Source of the DNA: Eupeodes corollae
Lineage: Eukaryota > Arthropoda > Insecta > Diptera > Syrphidae
Length of the DNA stretch: 64,000 bases
Reading direction: 5' to 3'
Assembly (NCBI RefSeq): GCF_945859685.1
Contig: NC_079147.1
Location: 60,170,946 to 60,234,945 of the forward strand
Position numbers and translations under genes: made by a program. The notes beneath the pieces were generated by a model, which worked only from the letters and a program-made list of their open reading frames with translations, made no database searches and was not told where the DNA came from. Positions 56,501 through 64,000 of the stretch are shown here, piece after piece. The first letter of the stretch is position 1; each line of letters begins with the position of its first letter.

Positions 56501-59480
56501 TCAAGTTCCTTTAGCGGTTACGATCTTCAATTACCGCATAGTTTATTATTTCCCGCAATGTTCACAAAACTACTCTTTCAGCATCGTCTGGACCCTTGCC
56601 TTAAAGCTTAATTTCACTCCTATCTAATCCTTTCTTATTTTCCCCTCCTTTCTCAATTCGCATAAACTTTTCATTAAATATTTAATATTGTGGTTATGGT
56701 TGTTCCTTTCATACCAATAAACATATATCTGTCGCTTCTGCAATTCCTTCGTCCTCCTTTCATACCATCTTCTTTATCCCTATTCTTTACTTCTGTCTCT
56801 TTTTTATGACATATGCCTATTTCGTCCCTAATTGTCATGTCAGATTGATTCGATTTACGAAATAGAAGTTGCGTGCGCCGCGCCGGTAAATAAATAAACA
56901 TAAAAAACAAATATTAGCAAAAACACAAAACTAAAAATAAATTAACTAATTGGACTGGATGCAAACCAGAGTCACTAGGTAAGTAATTCCTCCTGCTATT
57001 CTGACCAGGACTATCGATCTGGGTCTTACCCAGTCTATATCCCTGGTCAGCATTGTAGGTATTCTCTGTAATTTTTCCTAATATTTTTGAATTTTTCTTG
57101 CAGGAATAGTGACTAACCTAGGACAACTCTAGCCTATCGGTGGCCACAACACAGTATAGCGTTTTTGTGCATTGCGAAGGCAGCGAAGAACATCAGTTTA
57201 GTGGTCAATGAAGGCAAGACCAAGTATATGCTGTCATCAAAAAAGGACATTGAACAAGTACGTCTTGGGCAAAACGTCACCATGGACAGCTATAACTTTG
57301 AGGTAGTTAAGGACTTTGTTTACCTAGACACCGCTAAAAACACAGAAAACGACACCAGCACTGAAATCAAACTAAGAATAACTCTTGTAAATCGCTGCTT
57401 CTTTGGACTTAGAAGGCAATTGAGAAGTAAAGTCCTCTCTCGAGCATCTAAAATCACCATCTATAAGACACTCATTATTCCGGTTCTCATTTATGGCGCT
57501 GAGGCCTTGACCCTGTCAAAAAAAGATGAGAGCGTCCTAGGATGCTTCGAGAGAAAAATTCTTCGGGTCATTTTTGGTCCCGTACGCATAGATGGAGAAT
57601 GAAGGAGAAGATATAACGACGACACTGACCTAGTTAACAGAATTATTGTCTTCGAATCCAATCCCGAGGGACGGCGCAGTACAGAAAGACCGCGACTCAG
57701 GTGGCGCACTTAGGTGGGTGAAGACCTCAACCAACTTGGCATGCGAAACTGTTGACAGCTAGCTAGGGACCGAGCTGGCTGGAGACGCATGTTTGTTGAG
57801 GCCCAGGTCCGCCCCGGACTGTAGCCCCACCTTAAGTTAGTAAGAAGCAGGATTCTAACTTTTTCAGCTTCTCTGATCCTAAAGGCTTAAATATGATTCC
57901 AATAAATTACTAAAGCTTCTGGGTTACAATTTTTTTTTTTGATTCGTTTAACTCGTTGGAAAAACTGTTAAGTACAAAGATTAGTTCTTTGGTCGTACTA
58001 CGCGAATGTGGAACACATTCTGTCTGTCAGCTATTGCAATTTTCAAGCTTTTGAATAAAATATTTGTCGTCTTCGTTCTTTGGAAACTTCCGCAAAAATG
58101 AAATAAATATACCAAGTTCATGCAAATGACAACATTTATATTTTCTCAAAACTCCCAAGATCTACGACCCACCATTTTTAAATAAAAACTCCCAAAATCT
58201 ATTAATTTGCATATTGATTTAAAATTTTAAATGCAAATATTTCAAACACAAAAAAATGGACTAAGGGAGTTTTAATAGAAAGGACGATATATTCTAGAAT
58301 TTATTGATAACCAGAACTTTCCTTTGGCTTTCTAATAAATGTTTTAATAAGTTAGGTGGCGCAACAGTCCTTTAAAAACTAGGGCCTTGTAAATCTTAAC
58401 TCTCAAGCATTCCTGTGTGCGAGTCATGCCAAATTTTATGCCGAATCCGAACGGCTAATTTGACAAAGCTCTTTTCATGGCAAGAATTACTCTTTGAGGA
58501 TATGTCAGTTGCTCAAAAAAGCAATAACCATTGCTTTCTAGATTCTTTAATATTTTGTTTATGTTTTTTTTTTGTTTGTTCATAGATTCAATGATATCAA
58601 CAATTGGTATAATTCTTTTGAGCATGCATCGTGAGCCTGGATTGAACTCGGAAAAAATTTCTACCACTGGCCCTTCAATGTATATGAAAGAATTACAAGA
58701 GTTCATCTACCGCGCTTGGAATAATCATGCTGTGCCATTCGATGACAAAGTAACCACATGCAAATGGTAATTTGTATTTAAAAGTTATTAGTACAGTATC
58801 ATAGCATAATTTATTGTTATTAACAGTGGGGAACAATTGGCTATAAGATGCATCGATTTATTCGTCAATAATCTTGTAATATTACGTCCCTTATCACTGG
58901 CAGGAAGGAATCGTTTGAAAAATGATTGTATTTTTCTTGAAAGTGCATTGAAAACAATTGCTCCAAATCTTGCAGAACTTGGAAAACCTTTTAGGTATAT
59001 AATTTCTATGAATATTTTGAACATGCTGTTTTAATTATTTTAATTTCTAAAAATTGTATATTTTAAAGGTTACTTCGGGCAATGTCGTCGTTGATTTTAC
59101 AAAAACCTGAAGAACTAATCGAACACTCAATTGAAAAGGAATCGCCAGTACCGTCGTATGTTATATTATTTCTTCTATTCGGCCATGGTGGAATGGAACT
59201 GCAAAGTCCACATACTGCAGCAAATTGGTCTAACGAAAGACTCATTCAATGGTTAGAAGGGCACACTTCGGAACGGGAAAAGTATGTACATACAAAAATA
59301 AGCAAAAATATTTTGTTTTCATTTTCTTAAATTATTTTTCTTTTTTAAAGACTGGAACTTATATCTGGAGCATTGCAAAGATATCGGGATATTACAAGAA
59401 GAAAGAATACAACACAATATGATCCTGTCTATCCGCATTTATCGAGTTACTTCGAAAAGGCTTTGCAAAGTTTAAAATAG
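38528..59480 (+). CDS. Cog5: Conserved oligomeric Golgi complex subunit 5 (Cog5)
   Basis: A lobe B subunit of the COG tether for retrograde intra-Golgi vesicles; the Drosophila ortholog is four way stop (fws). Nine exons join in frame: 38528-38567, 38639-39052, 39119-39279, 39341-40139, 40208-40396, 58586-58766, 58827-58994, 59069-59281 and 59351-59480, giving 764 aa. The N-terminal half is helical, with LLSQATHAGRLDVALNTVSG like the human DLLAQATGIESLEGVL, and VAATELSAAMVDTNLA-type sequence. The C-terminal exons read DSMISTIGIILLSMHRE, PSMYMKELQEFIYRAW, IRCIDLFVNNLVILRPL and YPHLSSYFEKALQSLK. Intron 5 is 18.2 kb and holds RTE-like and Ty3/gypsy insertions. The phase across it is exact (G|AT). 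Confidence 0.93.
40880..41143 (-). pseudogene. Non-LTR retrotransposon C-terminal fragment
   Basis: Minus-strand reading has IIFKARCGLLHINGRAFQED and CTLFNMDESENTMHHW. This is the zinc-knuckle-like C-terminus found after RT in several insect non-LTR elements (ICxLC..E...H). It abuts the start of RTE-like copy D. Possibly the same family as the remnant at 20219-22250. Confidence 0.6.
41144..43619 (+). mobile_element. RTE-like retrotransposon, copy D, 5' part (3' part at 57152-57845)
   Basis: The best-preserved leader and endonuclease of the family: GDFNAKLGREDIFGGMIGRY at about 41933-41992, and the end motif DSDHYLVVAKVRL. The RT region follows to the block before the YADD box, which reads GYAYNID here (damaged). 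The element is cut at 43619 by the Ty3/gypsy insertion. It resumes at 57152 with the post-RT part (TKYMLSSKKDIEQ, IPVLIYGAEALTL) and ends near 57845 with a degraded TAAG tail. Several stops show it was already dead or died afterwards. Confidence 0.88.
43616..43619. repeat. CAGT target-site duplication of the Ty3/gypsy element
   Basis: CAGT immediately before the LTR here and immediately after it at 57152-57155. The undisrupted sequence in copy A (about 2632-2637) has a single GTCAGT, confirming the duplication. Confidence 0.88.
43620..46350 (-). repeat. 3' LTR of the Ty3/gypsy element
   Basis: 2731 bp, offset by exactly 10,801 bp from its partner. It contains a 41 bp tandem repeat (44093-44174), a short AT-dinucleotide run and no long ORF. 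At 2.7 kb it is several times longer than most fly LTRs. Confidence 0.93.
44093..44190. repeat. 41 bp tandem repeat inside the LTR
   Basis: Two full copies of a unit starting GACCTGACACACTATCACCG (44093 and 44134), plus a partial third at 44175. The same array occurs in the other LTR at about 54894-54991. Confidence 0.88.
46351..47517 (-). other. 3' non-coding part of the Ty3/gypsy element, with tandem repeat
   Basis: No env-like ORF. Near the LTR, a unit of about 65 bp repeats (AGCCGGGCGGA ... GTGGGGAAGAACCC at about 46492-46552, 46556-46612 and a partial copy from 46620). The polypurine tract next to the LTR is weak (GCCGGAGTTT on the minus strand). The TATCACAG array lies closer to pol. 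Confidence 0.7.
47144..47407. repeat. Six-fold array of a TATCACAG-type motif downstream of pol
   Basis: The motif TATCACAG, usually followed by WTGTT or similar, occurs at about 47144, 47175, 47235, 47334 (GATCACAG), 47372 and 47399. Spacing is irregular, 27-99 bp, unlike a simple tandem repeat. Its sense on the coding strand is CTGTGATA. Confidence 0.7.
47518..50907 (-). CDS. pol: Ty3/gypsy pro-pol polyprotein
   Basis: The replication enzymes of the element. The frame opens after a stop at 50910-50908 and overlaps the gag end by 76 nt in the -1 frame, so it is probably made by ribosomal frameshifting. Order: a basic linker; aspartic protease (LLDSGAS near residue 135, 50505); reverse transcriptase (YRFCLDSRKVN, VDLKEAFWQIPL, catalytic VYLDDLLI); RNase H (QCDASDSGIGAVL, ITDHSSLKWL); integrase with an HHCC finger (CETCKKSK) and DDE core (YVDFIGPYP, HSDNGKQF, NASERVNRT). 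There is no chromodomain. About 1130 codons with no internal stop; it looks intact. Relationship to the Osvaldo/Ulysses group is inferred from domain order, primer site and LTR length. Confidence 0.92.
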   Translation of the reverse strand, partial: SGKPPSERDNSGGVAFDSDTPDKPLENDYSKSNIDETRITILAREKKKDVELEKKPGNKREIKPLHVRLKEYYEARDKIFQGRVSEISSRIKKARSRYELRKQTRHKIASTVIDTQTDPRPYAKVKICDREITGLLDSGASISILGKNCLKFIEDLKIRQQPYSSGVKTADGQSQKIIGKINVLIQYRNVEQNVTLYLVPNLDQELYLGVDFWKAFQIAPNILSSVSVLEQDADLMNAHELSLEQRSVLETVKQKFLDYDRHGLGKTTLMEHVIDTGDAVPIKQRHYPVSPVVQAVLYQEIDRMLKIGVIEESESPWCSPVVLIKKPGPNGTVKYRFCLDSRKVNSVSKKDANPLPSIEGLISRLPDTYYISSVDLKEAFWQIPLEKDSREKTAFAVPGRPLYQFTVMPFGLCNAAQRLCRLMDKVIPSRLRDRVFVYLDDLLIIAPDFETHVALLGEVADCLRKANLTINVKKSKFCFKELKYLGFIVGGGKLKTDPAKIEAVVDFPIPKNARQVRRLLGLAGWYRRFIRDFSNLTAPLTDTLKKKNAKFVMTDEAKVAFENLKRALTTAPVLTHPDFSKRFYVQCDASDSGIGAVLFQKGEADEESPISYFSQKLNSCQRNYSVTEKECMAAVMAVKKFRPYVEGMDFTIITDHSSLKWLMTMKDLSGRLARWSLELQSYTFDIEHRKGSLNVVPDTLSRAHLDSLDMGEIIPWIDLESDEFKSEEYKNLIDTVREHEKELPDVKIVDSFVYKRTFPINSENLLVENSWRLWVPATLTENLIANAHNPPKAAHGGMAKTLYRVRQYFYWPNMTVQIRQFVSNCETCKKSKSSSQVQRPPIENGYVTDRPFQKLYVDFIGPYPRSKAGNVYVFVVLDHMSKFVFLKPLRSATSSNIITYLRNDIFNAYGVPQILHSDNGKQFVSKEFQSFLEKYGIRHFKTANYSPQSNASERVNRTLLAAIRSYLKEDQRDWDSHLSDISCALRSSVHSAIGVSPYFALFGTNMMTHASGYALAQKLNVLEDGELATLPRQERLHLIRAKLKENITIANEKGRKTYNTRSRNVRYLPGQEVYKRNFILSDSSKLLSSKLCPKYVKCRIVKPVGKSMYELENLVGKKIGIFHAKDLKQ
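50832..52694 (-). CDS. gag: Ty3/gypsy Gag
   Basis: A 620 aa structural protein that packages element RNA. The N-terminal 300 residues are low-complexity and Pro/Gly/Asn-rich. The central capsid-like region has KWKLQFDGKS followed by EFVFRVEMLQDKY and WEILRDFHLLLSGAA-like helices, with DALIRQFESSKSD. Near the C-terminus are two zinc knuckles. The first is canonical, CWNCRIQGHSFVDC. The second, CYRCGLDGVITPKC, has Val where His is expected. The pro-pol frame starts inside its last 76 nt. The start codon at 52694 is the first ATG after the 1.7 kb leader. Confidence 0.88.
   Translation of the reverse strand: MYSFCFCCARPMKRQEEEELEKKIIKVQNLLPDQRLTRSLREKILQVPSEMSRVQHSPKDKSGPRLGNSPNEEVPATKPIGVGPIDNIARNNDHHPQEIQGRSKGLLLTEGANPIEGGLVGLDSGDGRSVIDTLSAPSYSNLTPPGGISPEPSNWVNGMARSSDSGGQSNNHAAGAQVAINSGITEEVRSAISQAVGDACASYNNTLSRQLTESLRNEIRKQFLDLLKETNPTQPGPPTGGGRVQNLIGDSGGQTHQSNDQLNNFRADQYPRLSYTTRDRSVNQGPVSASEANGMSHPNPYQEPNGFTPRYPQPLYFNPPPVYPPPVMKTPIRLDKWKLQFDGKSADPRVEEFVFRVEMLQDKYRCAWAEILRDFHLLLSGAASEWYWWYLRSNGQPDWPMLRDALIRQFESSKSDIEITGEIRDRKQGNWESSDDYFAAITRLRSQLKVQIPENQLVRMIKRNLNERLEPLVYPQTIFSMDQLRMACKEAEYAFPKKDREGQKPNRAPHRFVANELDVVADPEVVSSVGEHVDAFQRSGARPKTSVGQGEGRAGECWNCRIQGHSFVDCPSNKRNIFCYRCGLDGVITPKCPRCNPENRHRNATTPGESRSTQTPQTNL
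52695..54405 (-). other. Leader of the Ty3/gypsy element
   Basis: A 1.7 kb untranslated region between the primer site and gag. It is AT-rich, with a TATG microsatellite at about 53442-53466 and no convincing ORF. Packaging signals are expected here but cannot be read off. Confidence 0.6.
54406..54418 (-). promoter_or_regulatory. tRNA-Lys primer binding site
   Basis: On the minus strand TGGCGCCCAACGT lies two bases after the LTR end. It is complementary to the 3' end of a tRNA-Lys, the primer used by gypsy- and Osvaldo-type elements. This fixes the direction of the element. Confidence 0.9.
54421..57151 (-). repeat. 5' LTR of the Ty3/gypsy element
   Basis: The transcription-starting LTR (minus sense), 2731 bp. 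It holds the element promoter, but I cannot place the start site. Sequence and length match the partner at 43620-46350. Confidence 0.93.
57152..57845 (+). mobile_element. RTE-like copy D, 3' part after the Ty3/gypsy insertion
   Basis: Continues copy D directly after the 3'-side LTR, beginning with the second CAGT of the target duplication. It encodes the C-terminal SRASKITIYKTLIIPVLIYG region and the non-coding end CCGGACTGTAGCCCCACCTT, followed by TAAGTTAGTAAG. Confidence 0.88.
57846..58352. other. Cog5 intron 5, right part; nothing assigned
   Basis: AT-rich sequence without recognisable coding content between the RTE-like copy and a SINE fragment. Confidence 0.4.
58353..58428 (-). mobile_element. 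SINE fragment in Cog5 intron 5
   Basis: The reverse complement matches the SINE 3' region (AGGTGGCGCAACAGTCC, CTCTCAAGCATTCCTGTG). It is 5'-truncated and ends 157 bp before Cog5 exon 6. Confidence 0.72.
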
Positions 59481-59941
59481 ATGTAAGTTATGTAAAATGT
59501 AAAAGTATTAAATAAATAACTGTTATAATTTTAGTTATAAGCATGCGTTGTAAAAATTGTATTGGGTTTGTGAATTTTTTCCTAAAAAGGTTAAAAATTT
59601 CTCTCCGGAAGGTAGTTTTCAAAGACCATTTTGGTTGGGAAAACAAATATAACTTTTAAAAAAAGTGGGAAGATGAAAATATAAACTGCACCGTTAAACC
59701 AAACAAGATAAAGTGTTAGACTGATGGGTCGTGAATTTCCGAAGGTACTGGTGTATCAGGAGTCTGTGGGCTTAGAACCAAAGTATCGGTACCGATGGAA
59801 GTCAACGCTATATGAAATCCCAAAATATTCATGCCAGAAGGGCAAGCCGCATTTAAAGTAAGCTCCTATTTAAAACTCAACAAGCTCAAATCTGGTTTGG
59901 GAATGCATTGGTAGATTAAATAAGGTAGGGCAGCACCAGTG
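59481..59941. other. Cog5 3' UTR and flank
   Basis: An AATAAA at about 59510 follows the stop by 30 bp, a likely polyadenylation signal. No further gene seen. Confidence 0.5.
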
Positions 59942-60363
59942 CCGCATTTAGAGGTCCAGAGGCCTCGGGGCAATAAAGGAGCGGAGGCCGCCTCGCCCCA
60001 AATTATTTTCAAAATAAAGTAAACCAATTTTTTTCACTTCAATTTTTCAATAAATAATTTATTCACAATAAATCAAGTAGATTCCTTAAGTATTGAAGAA
60101 ACACATATAAATATAAACGGAAAAAAGAATTATCTGATATTAAATTTTAGGGTTAACGAACGGAACCTTTTGAGCTTTTTTCGACAAAAAAACGTTCATC
60201 ATTTCGTTGAAATCCAATTCACAGAGTAAATCGCTTCCAATGCTCAGGAGAGAAAGCTTCGATAGCCGGTTTAGTCCCATCGTGGTTCATTTATAATTTT
60301 CATTTTTAAAAGTGAGCGATCTCTATTGCAATTTGTTGCCATCAAAACCAAATACATTGCGCA

Positions 60364-60749
60364 GGTTCAGGCGACATAAGGGACTTGAAAGTAAGGCAAG
60401 TTTCTAGTATCCAAAAATTTGTCTTCAAATTAAAGAAACTTTATTGGAAAGTTGCCTGGAAAGTTAGTCAAGAAAAATCTCCCTAACGATCAAGTCAAAC
60501 CAACTTATGTCAAAATGACAATTGATCATTTTTTTTTTATTCTACTAAAAGCTTTCCTGAAAAATGTATTGTAGGCAATAATTATGTTGGTAGTTTTTGT
60601 ACTATAGTAGAGGTTTGTGAAGTAAAGTTCTGAATTTGAAATTCATGGCACTTGAAAAAGTGACACTTGAAAAGAACCTTTGTCAAAATTTACTTTCAAA
60701 CAATGAAGTTGACTGCAAATGAAGTCCCTTATGTTGTCTGAACCTGCCT
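60364..60749. mobile_element. MITE-like element nested in the hAT remnant
   Basis: About 385 bp with inverted ends. The left end is CAGGTTCAGGCGACATAAGG and the inverted right end CAGGTTCAGACAACATAAGG; both continue with GACTT. There is no ORF of its own. A sequence related to its interior recurs at 61908-62275. The target duplication was not clear. Confidence 0.68.
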
Positions 60750-61257
60750 ATTCTCAATGCAATTTCAGGGTTTGGAAATGTCACTCTGAAATTTTGATTT
60801 GCGAGAATTTGGTAGTAAAATAATTCCGGCGATTGATCTGTTCTATAGTTCTTTTCCTTTTTGTATGAGTTAATCAACGACACAATTTGAACCAACTCAT
60901 TACCAAGACTAGGCTCTAAATACTGCTTCAAAGGCATGCAATCTTTCAGTAAGAGCAATGAATAGTTGGTCAATCACTAGGATGAAGGCGTGCTTTCCCG
61001 TAATCGAGCGGATTCAACCTCACATTTCTCGATCTGGTGCGGGTGCGTGATTGTAGATATTCATCAGTATGGGATATTTTTTTGGCTGCTTCTTCGTATT
61101 TATCAAAATTATTTTGTTTGGATTCCACGAATGATTTCAATGATTCTAGTGCAGGCATTGCTGATTCAAGCATTATTTTCGGGTCTTACAACATCTTGTT
61201 TGTAGCGTTGAATCGCTCTAAGATATCGTTCCAAAATTTTGCAAACAAAAAATTGTC

Positions 61258-61327
61258 GAGACACGGAATCGAATACCCAACCTCCGAGGTTGCGGGCAAG
61301 TACCACCCACTCAGCCATTAAGCGATT
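61258..61327 (-). other. tRNA-like segment with polymerase III boxes (SINE head or tRNA relic)
   Basis: On the minus strand, box A TGGCTGAGTGG (61317-61307) and a box B-like GGTATTCGATTCC (61277-61265) are spaced 29 bp apart. A full tRNA cloverleaf could not be confirmed. It may be the head of a SINE different from the 14344 family, or the relic of a tRNA gene. Confidence 0.5.
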
Positions 61328-61907
61328 GGTTTAATCTCCTAAGATGGGTAGTGAATTAAAAGTGCTTCTTATCAGGTCCATTTGAGATTTTGATATTTCA
61401 CTGATTGCCTGATTGAAGTGAACAAATAAAGATCAATGATTTATGTTATTGAAGATTAATATAATTAAATAATCATGCTGTAGCTAAATGTAAAAGAGCA
61501 AACAAAAATACATATCAAAGGAAAAGATGTTTACTAGAGAAATTTGAAACAAAAATTTCCGAAGTCTCTATTGTAGGCCCTGGGGCTTCTGGGACATTCA
61601 GGCCAATAAAGTATCATTTTTCCCGTCCCCGATTACGACGGGCTTATCTAATACTTGTGAACTGCATTCACGAACGATTTTTAAACTGTAACACTCTAAG
61701 TAATACAAGATTATTCTAAGATAAATATTAAGTCTCTTCACTTATCTTATAATCATTATTTATTTCCATTAAATAAACTTAAAGAGTACTGATTAAATTA
61801 TAAGCAATATACGATACCTTACGAGTTTTAAAAAATACTTAATAATATAACACTTAACCACCACGACTAATATAACCATGGAAGTCAATATGACTAGCAA
61901 CTGTCTG

Positions 61908-62275
61908 AAAGTTAGTCAAGAAAAATCTCCCTAACTATCAAGTCAAGTCAACTTATATCAAAATGACAACTGAACAAGTGAAAGCTGAGCTTTACTACTT
62001 TATAATTTATTTATTTTCTGTACAATTAAATTAAATGTTTTCTGGCAATTTAAAAAGAAATAAGTTATATTTCTCTACAATACAAAAGACAAATCGTTAT
62101 GAACTTGTACCTTGTCTGGGGAGCATTTTGTAGACATTAATGTGTTCGGTAGTTCTTCTTCTATGAACCTAATGTAGATGTTTGTGAAGTAAAGTTCTAA
62201 ATTTGAAATTCATGACACTTTGAAAACTAACTACATAGTTGCCTTCGTCAAAATGTACGTTCAAAGAATGAAGCC
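61908..62275. repeat. Second copy of the 60460-60730 sequence
   Basis: Shares AAAGTTAGTCAAGAAAAATC with 60462 and TTTGTGAAGTAAAGTTCTRA and GAAATTCATG with the later part of that element. The two copies lie about 1.45 kb apart in the same orientation. The outer inverted ends are poorly preserved here. Confidence 0.65.
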
Positions 62276-62499
62276 CCGTCCCTTATACCCTGATACCAGA
62301 TCAACAGTAACCATAATTAGTTACACTATATTTAACAAACTCGAAAATAGACCAACACTAACAAAAAACACACTTGTAAAATCATACCGTACAACTCCAA
62401 CACATCATTGCTCATCATTGGAAAATTCACTGAGAATTTAACCTTTAAAGAAACCTACATAGTCGAAACCATTTTCGTAATAGACCATCAAGCAACATC

Positions 62500-63700
62500 T
62501 CTACTCAGCTACAAGGCGCCCTCACAATTAAATATTATCCACATAATCCAACACATAACAAAAAAACAACAATCATTACATCAAACTGAAATATTCTGAA
62601 GTATTCCGAGGAATATAAAACATAACAAACACAAAGTTCATTTTTTTATCAATAAAGAAGTATCAACGCTGCAAGACATCATAACATCACTTAACGGCAC
62701 AACAATATGCAGCAAAATCGATCTCAACGAAAGATATCTTGAAATTGAGTTAGATGAAGAATCACGGTTCATAACGACATTCAATATATACCTACTGTGG
62801 AGTATGTAGGTATAAAAGGCCGAATTTTGGTGTCAACACAGCAGCAGAGGAGTTCCAAGACATCATAAGACAAACACTTGTCAACATCAAAAACGTCTTA
62901 AACGTGAGTGACGACATTTTCATTTTTGGGAAAACGAAAGCAGAACATGATACGGCATGATTCGCATTCCAAAGACTTCGTGCGAACAACCTCACCGTCA
63001 ATGAGAACAAGTGTGTATTTAGTCAATTTCTTTGATTTTGTTTTTTCCAAAGACGGCATCCAGCCAGATCCAGAGAAGCTAGCAGAGTTCGAGAAACTTA
63101 AGACACCCACCAATGTGTCAGAAGTTCGCAGTATTCTTGGTATGTTGAATTTCGCGTTACCTTTTCTTCCAGAATTAGCAACACATACTTAATCATTAAA
63201 AGAACTTATTAAAAAAACAAAGAGTTCAGCTGGGAGAAAAGGTACCAGGAGCCATTGAAGTTCCTTAAAGAACTAATGGGAAATGCTTTCAAATTAGCCT
63301 ATTACGATGTCCACAAACCAACACACATACACGTCGATGCAGCTTCCGACGGTTTATCTGGCATATTATCACAATTTCACAAAAACACTTAAGAGAATGT
63401 TGCATATGCAAGTCATGTCCAGTCGAAAAGCGATATAGCCAAAAAAATAAGGAAATGCTAACTGCAACATGCCATTAGTCAGCATTTTCAGAAACCCGTT
63501 GTCAAAACCAACAAGTAGAATTGAACGTCTCCTACTTAAAACACAATCTTTTAATTTCAACATTCAACATCAACAAGGTAGTTCAAATCAAGCTGATTAT
63601 TTTTCCCGACATCCAAACAACAATAATAATACCTACCATAAACAAAAACAACGAAATCGAACACTATGTAAATTTTATACTTGAAAATGCCGTACAAAAA
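62500..63700 (+). pseudogene. Second Ty3/gypsy remnant (RT and RNase H)
   Basis: Plus-strand pieces in several frames: LQDIITSLNGTTICSKIDLN, RPNFGVNTAAEEFQDIIRQT, a catalytic-box relic VSDDIFIFGKT (about 62900-62937), LRANNLTVNENKCVFS, FLKELMGNAFKLAYYDV, IHVDAASDGLSGIL (RNase H) and a QHQQGSSNQADYFSRHP end. Stops and shifts abound. It is a different lineage from the intact element at 43620-57151, which has YLDD and other flanking residues. LTRs not found. Confidence 0.8.
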
Positions 63701-64000
63701 CAATTTCAATAACAACAGTTGAAAAAAAAACACAACAAGATTCAATTTTACAAAAGCTCATCAAAAGAAAAGTTAGGGTTAAATCTCTGCCTTACCCACC
63801 CTCAAGTGTGACTTGCCAAGAAAGAGTACTACTTAAATAATATCCCTATCTGAACATTTATTTTTCTTGCTGCGACTAGTTTTCGTGCCTTTTATTTCGC
63901 AATGAATTTCAAAATCCACTTCAAAGTCCACATTATTAAAACTACCATCAAGTTTTTATAATTAATATGGTTATTATTCAACATAAGAAAAAAAACAAAT
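63701..64000. other. Right flank; nothing assigned
   Basis: AT-rich sequence that may hold more of the Ty3/gypsy remnant; no gene recognised. Confidence 0.35.

Larger units (their letters stand above)
43620..57151 (-). mobile_element. Complete Ty3/gypsy LTR retrotransposon with very long LTRs
   Basis: A 13,532 bp element in minus orientation: LTR (57151-54421), primer site, 1.7 kb leader, gag (52694-50832), pro-pol (50907-47518), 1.2 kb 3' non-coding part, LTR (46350-43620). The LTRs are 2731 bp each, begin TGTTGTGGCC and end CATTTCA (minus sense), and have the same length; every stretch I compared matches, so the insertion looks recent. A tRNA-Lys type primer site fits the Osvaldo/Ulysses group of long-LTR fly elements. 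No env-like ORF is present. It interrupts RTE-like copy D within Cog5 intron 5. Confidence 0.93.
59942..61600 (-). mobile_element. hAT-type (ZMYM-like) transposon remnant
   Basis: The left end starts CAGTGCCGCATTTAGAGGTC, typical of hAT ends. A related, imperfect inverted end lies around 61570-61600 (GGCCCTGGGGCTTCTGGGAC). The minus strand encodes the C-terminus, LLCELDFNEMMNVFLSKKAQ followed by KVPFVNPKI and a stop at about 60148, the usual hAT/ZMYM1-like ending. Further pieces lie at 60973-60683 and 61173-60970. A MITE-like insert is nested at 60364-60749. Inactive. Confidence 0.7.

Noticed and set aside
1..64000. CRISPR-like arrays
   Set aside because: The only regular repeats are a minisatellite, microsatellites and transposon repeats; there are no unique spacers and the genome is eukaryotic.

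Overview
This window looks like insect nuclear DNA, most likely from a fly (Diptera). It is AT-rich, its genes are intron-split with GT..AG junctions, and it is heavily loaded with transposable elements (RTE-like, CR1/L2-like, Tc1/mariner, hAT, Helitron, Ty3/gypsy, SINEs, MITEs). No bacterial operon, CRISPR array or rRNA gene is visible. All gene models below were built by hand from reading-frame continuity, splice signals and recalled family similarity; no search was run.

Six host genes can be assembled. (1) The first three coding exons of Rrp6/EXOSC10 (minus, 3339-4007), which continues off the left edge. (2) Tim17 (plus, three exons, 7372-19085), whose 11 kb intron is full of nested transposons. 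(3) A FAM20B-like Golgi xylosylkinase (minus, five exons, 25813-30484). (4) An MPV17L2-like mitochondrial protein (plus, four exons, 32793-33791). (5) Elof1/Elf1 (minus, two exons, 33994-34302), tail-to-tail with the previous gene. (6) Cog5 (plus, nine exons, 38528-59480), whose 18.2 kb fifth intron holds a complete 13.5 kb Ty3/gypsy element. Reading frame is kept across every junction I propose. These are housekeeping genes (RNA decay, mitochondrial import, proteoglycan synthesis, transcription elongation, Golgi tethering) with no evident joint pathway.

The accessory DNA is the more interesting part. A Tc1 element in the Tim17 intron was split by a CR1/L2-like non-LTR retrotransposon. That retrotransposon's zinc-knuckle ORF1 and endonuclease-RT ORF2 lie in the same frame, separated by one UAG followed by CAA CCA, which fits the tobamovirus-type readthrough consensus. 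In the Cog5 intron, an RTE-like element was split by a Ty3/gypsy element with two 2731 bp LTRs that look identical, a CAGT target duplication, a tRNA-Lys primer site, overlapping gag and pro-pol, and a six-fold TATCACAG motif array downstream of pol. Other points are a SINE inserted in an older SINE with a 13 bp target duplication, a 0.8 kb minisatellite between two divergent genes, and an orphan open exon inside the Tim17 intron.
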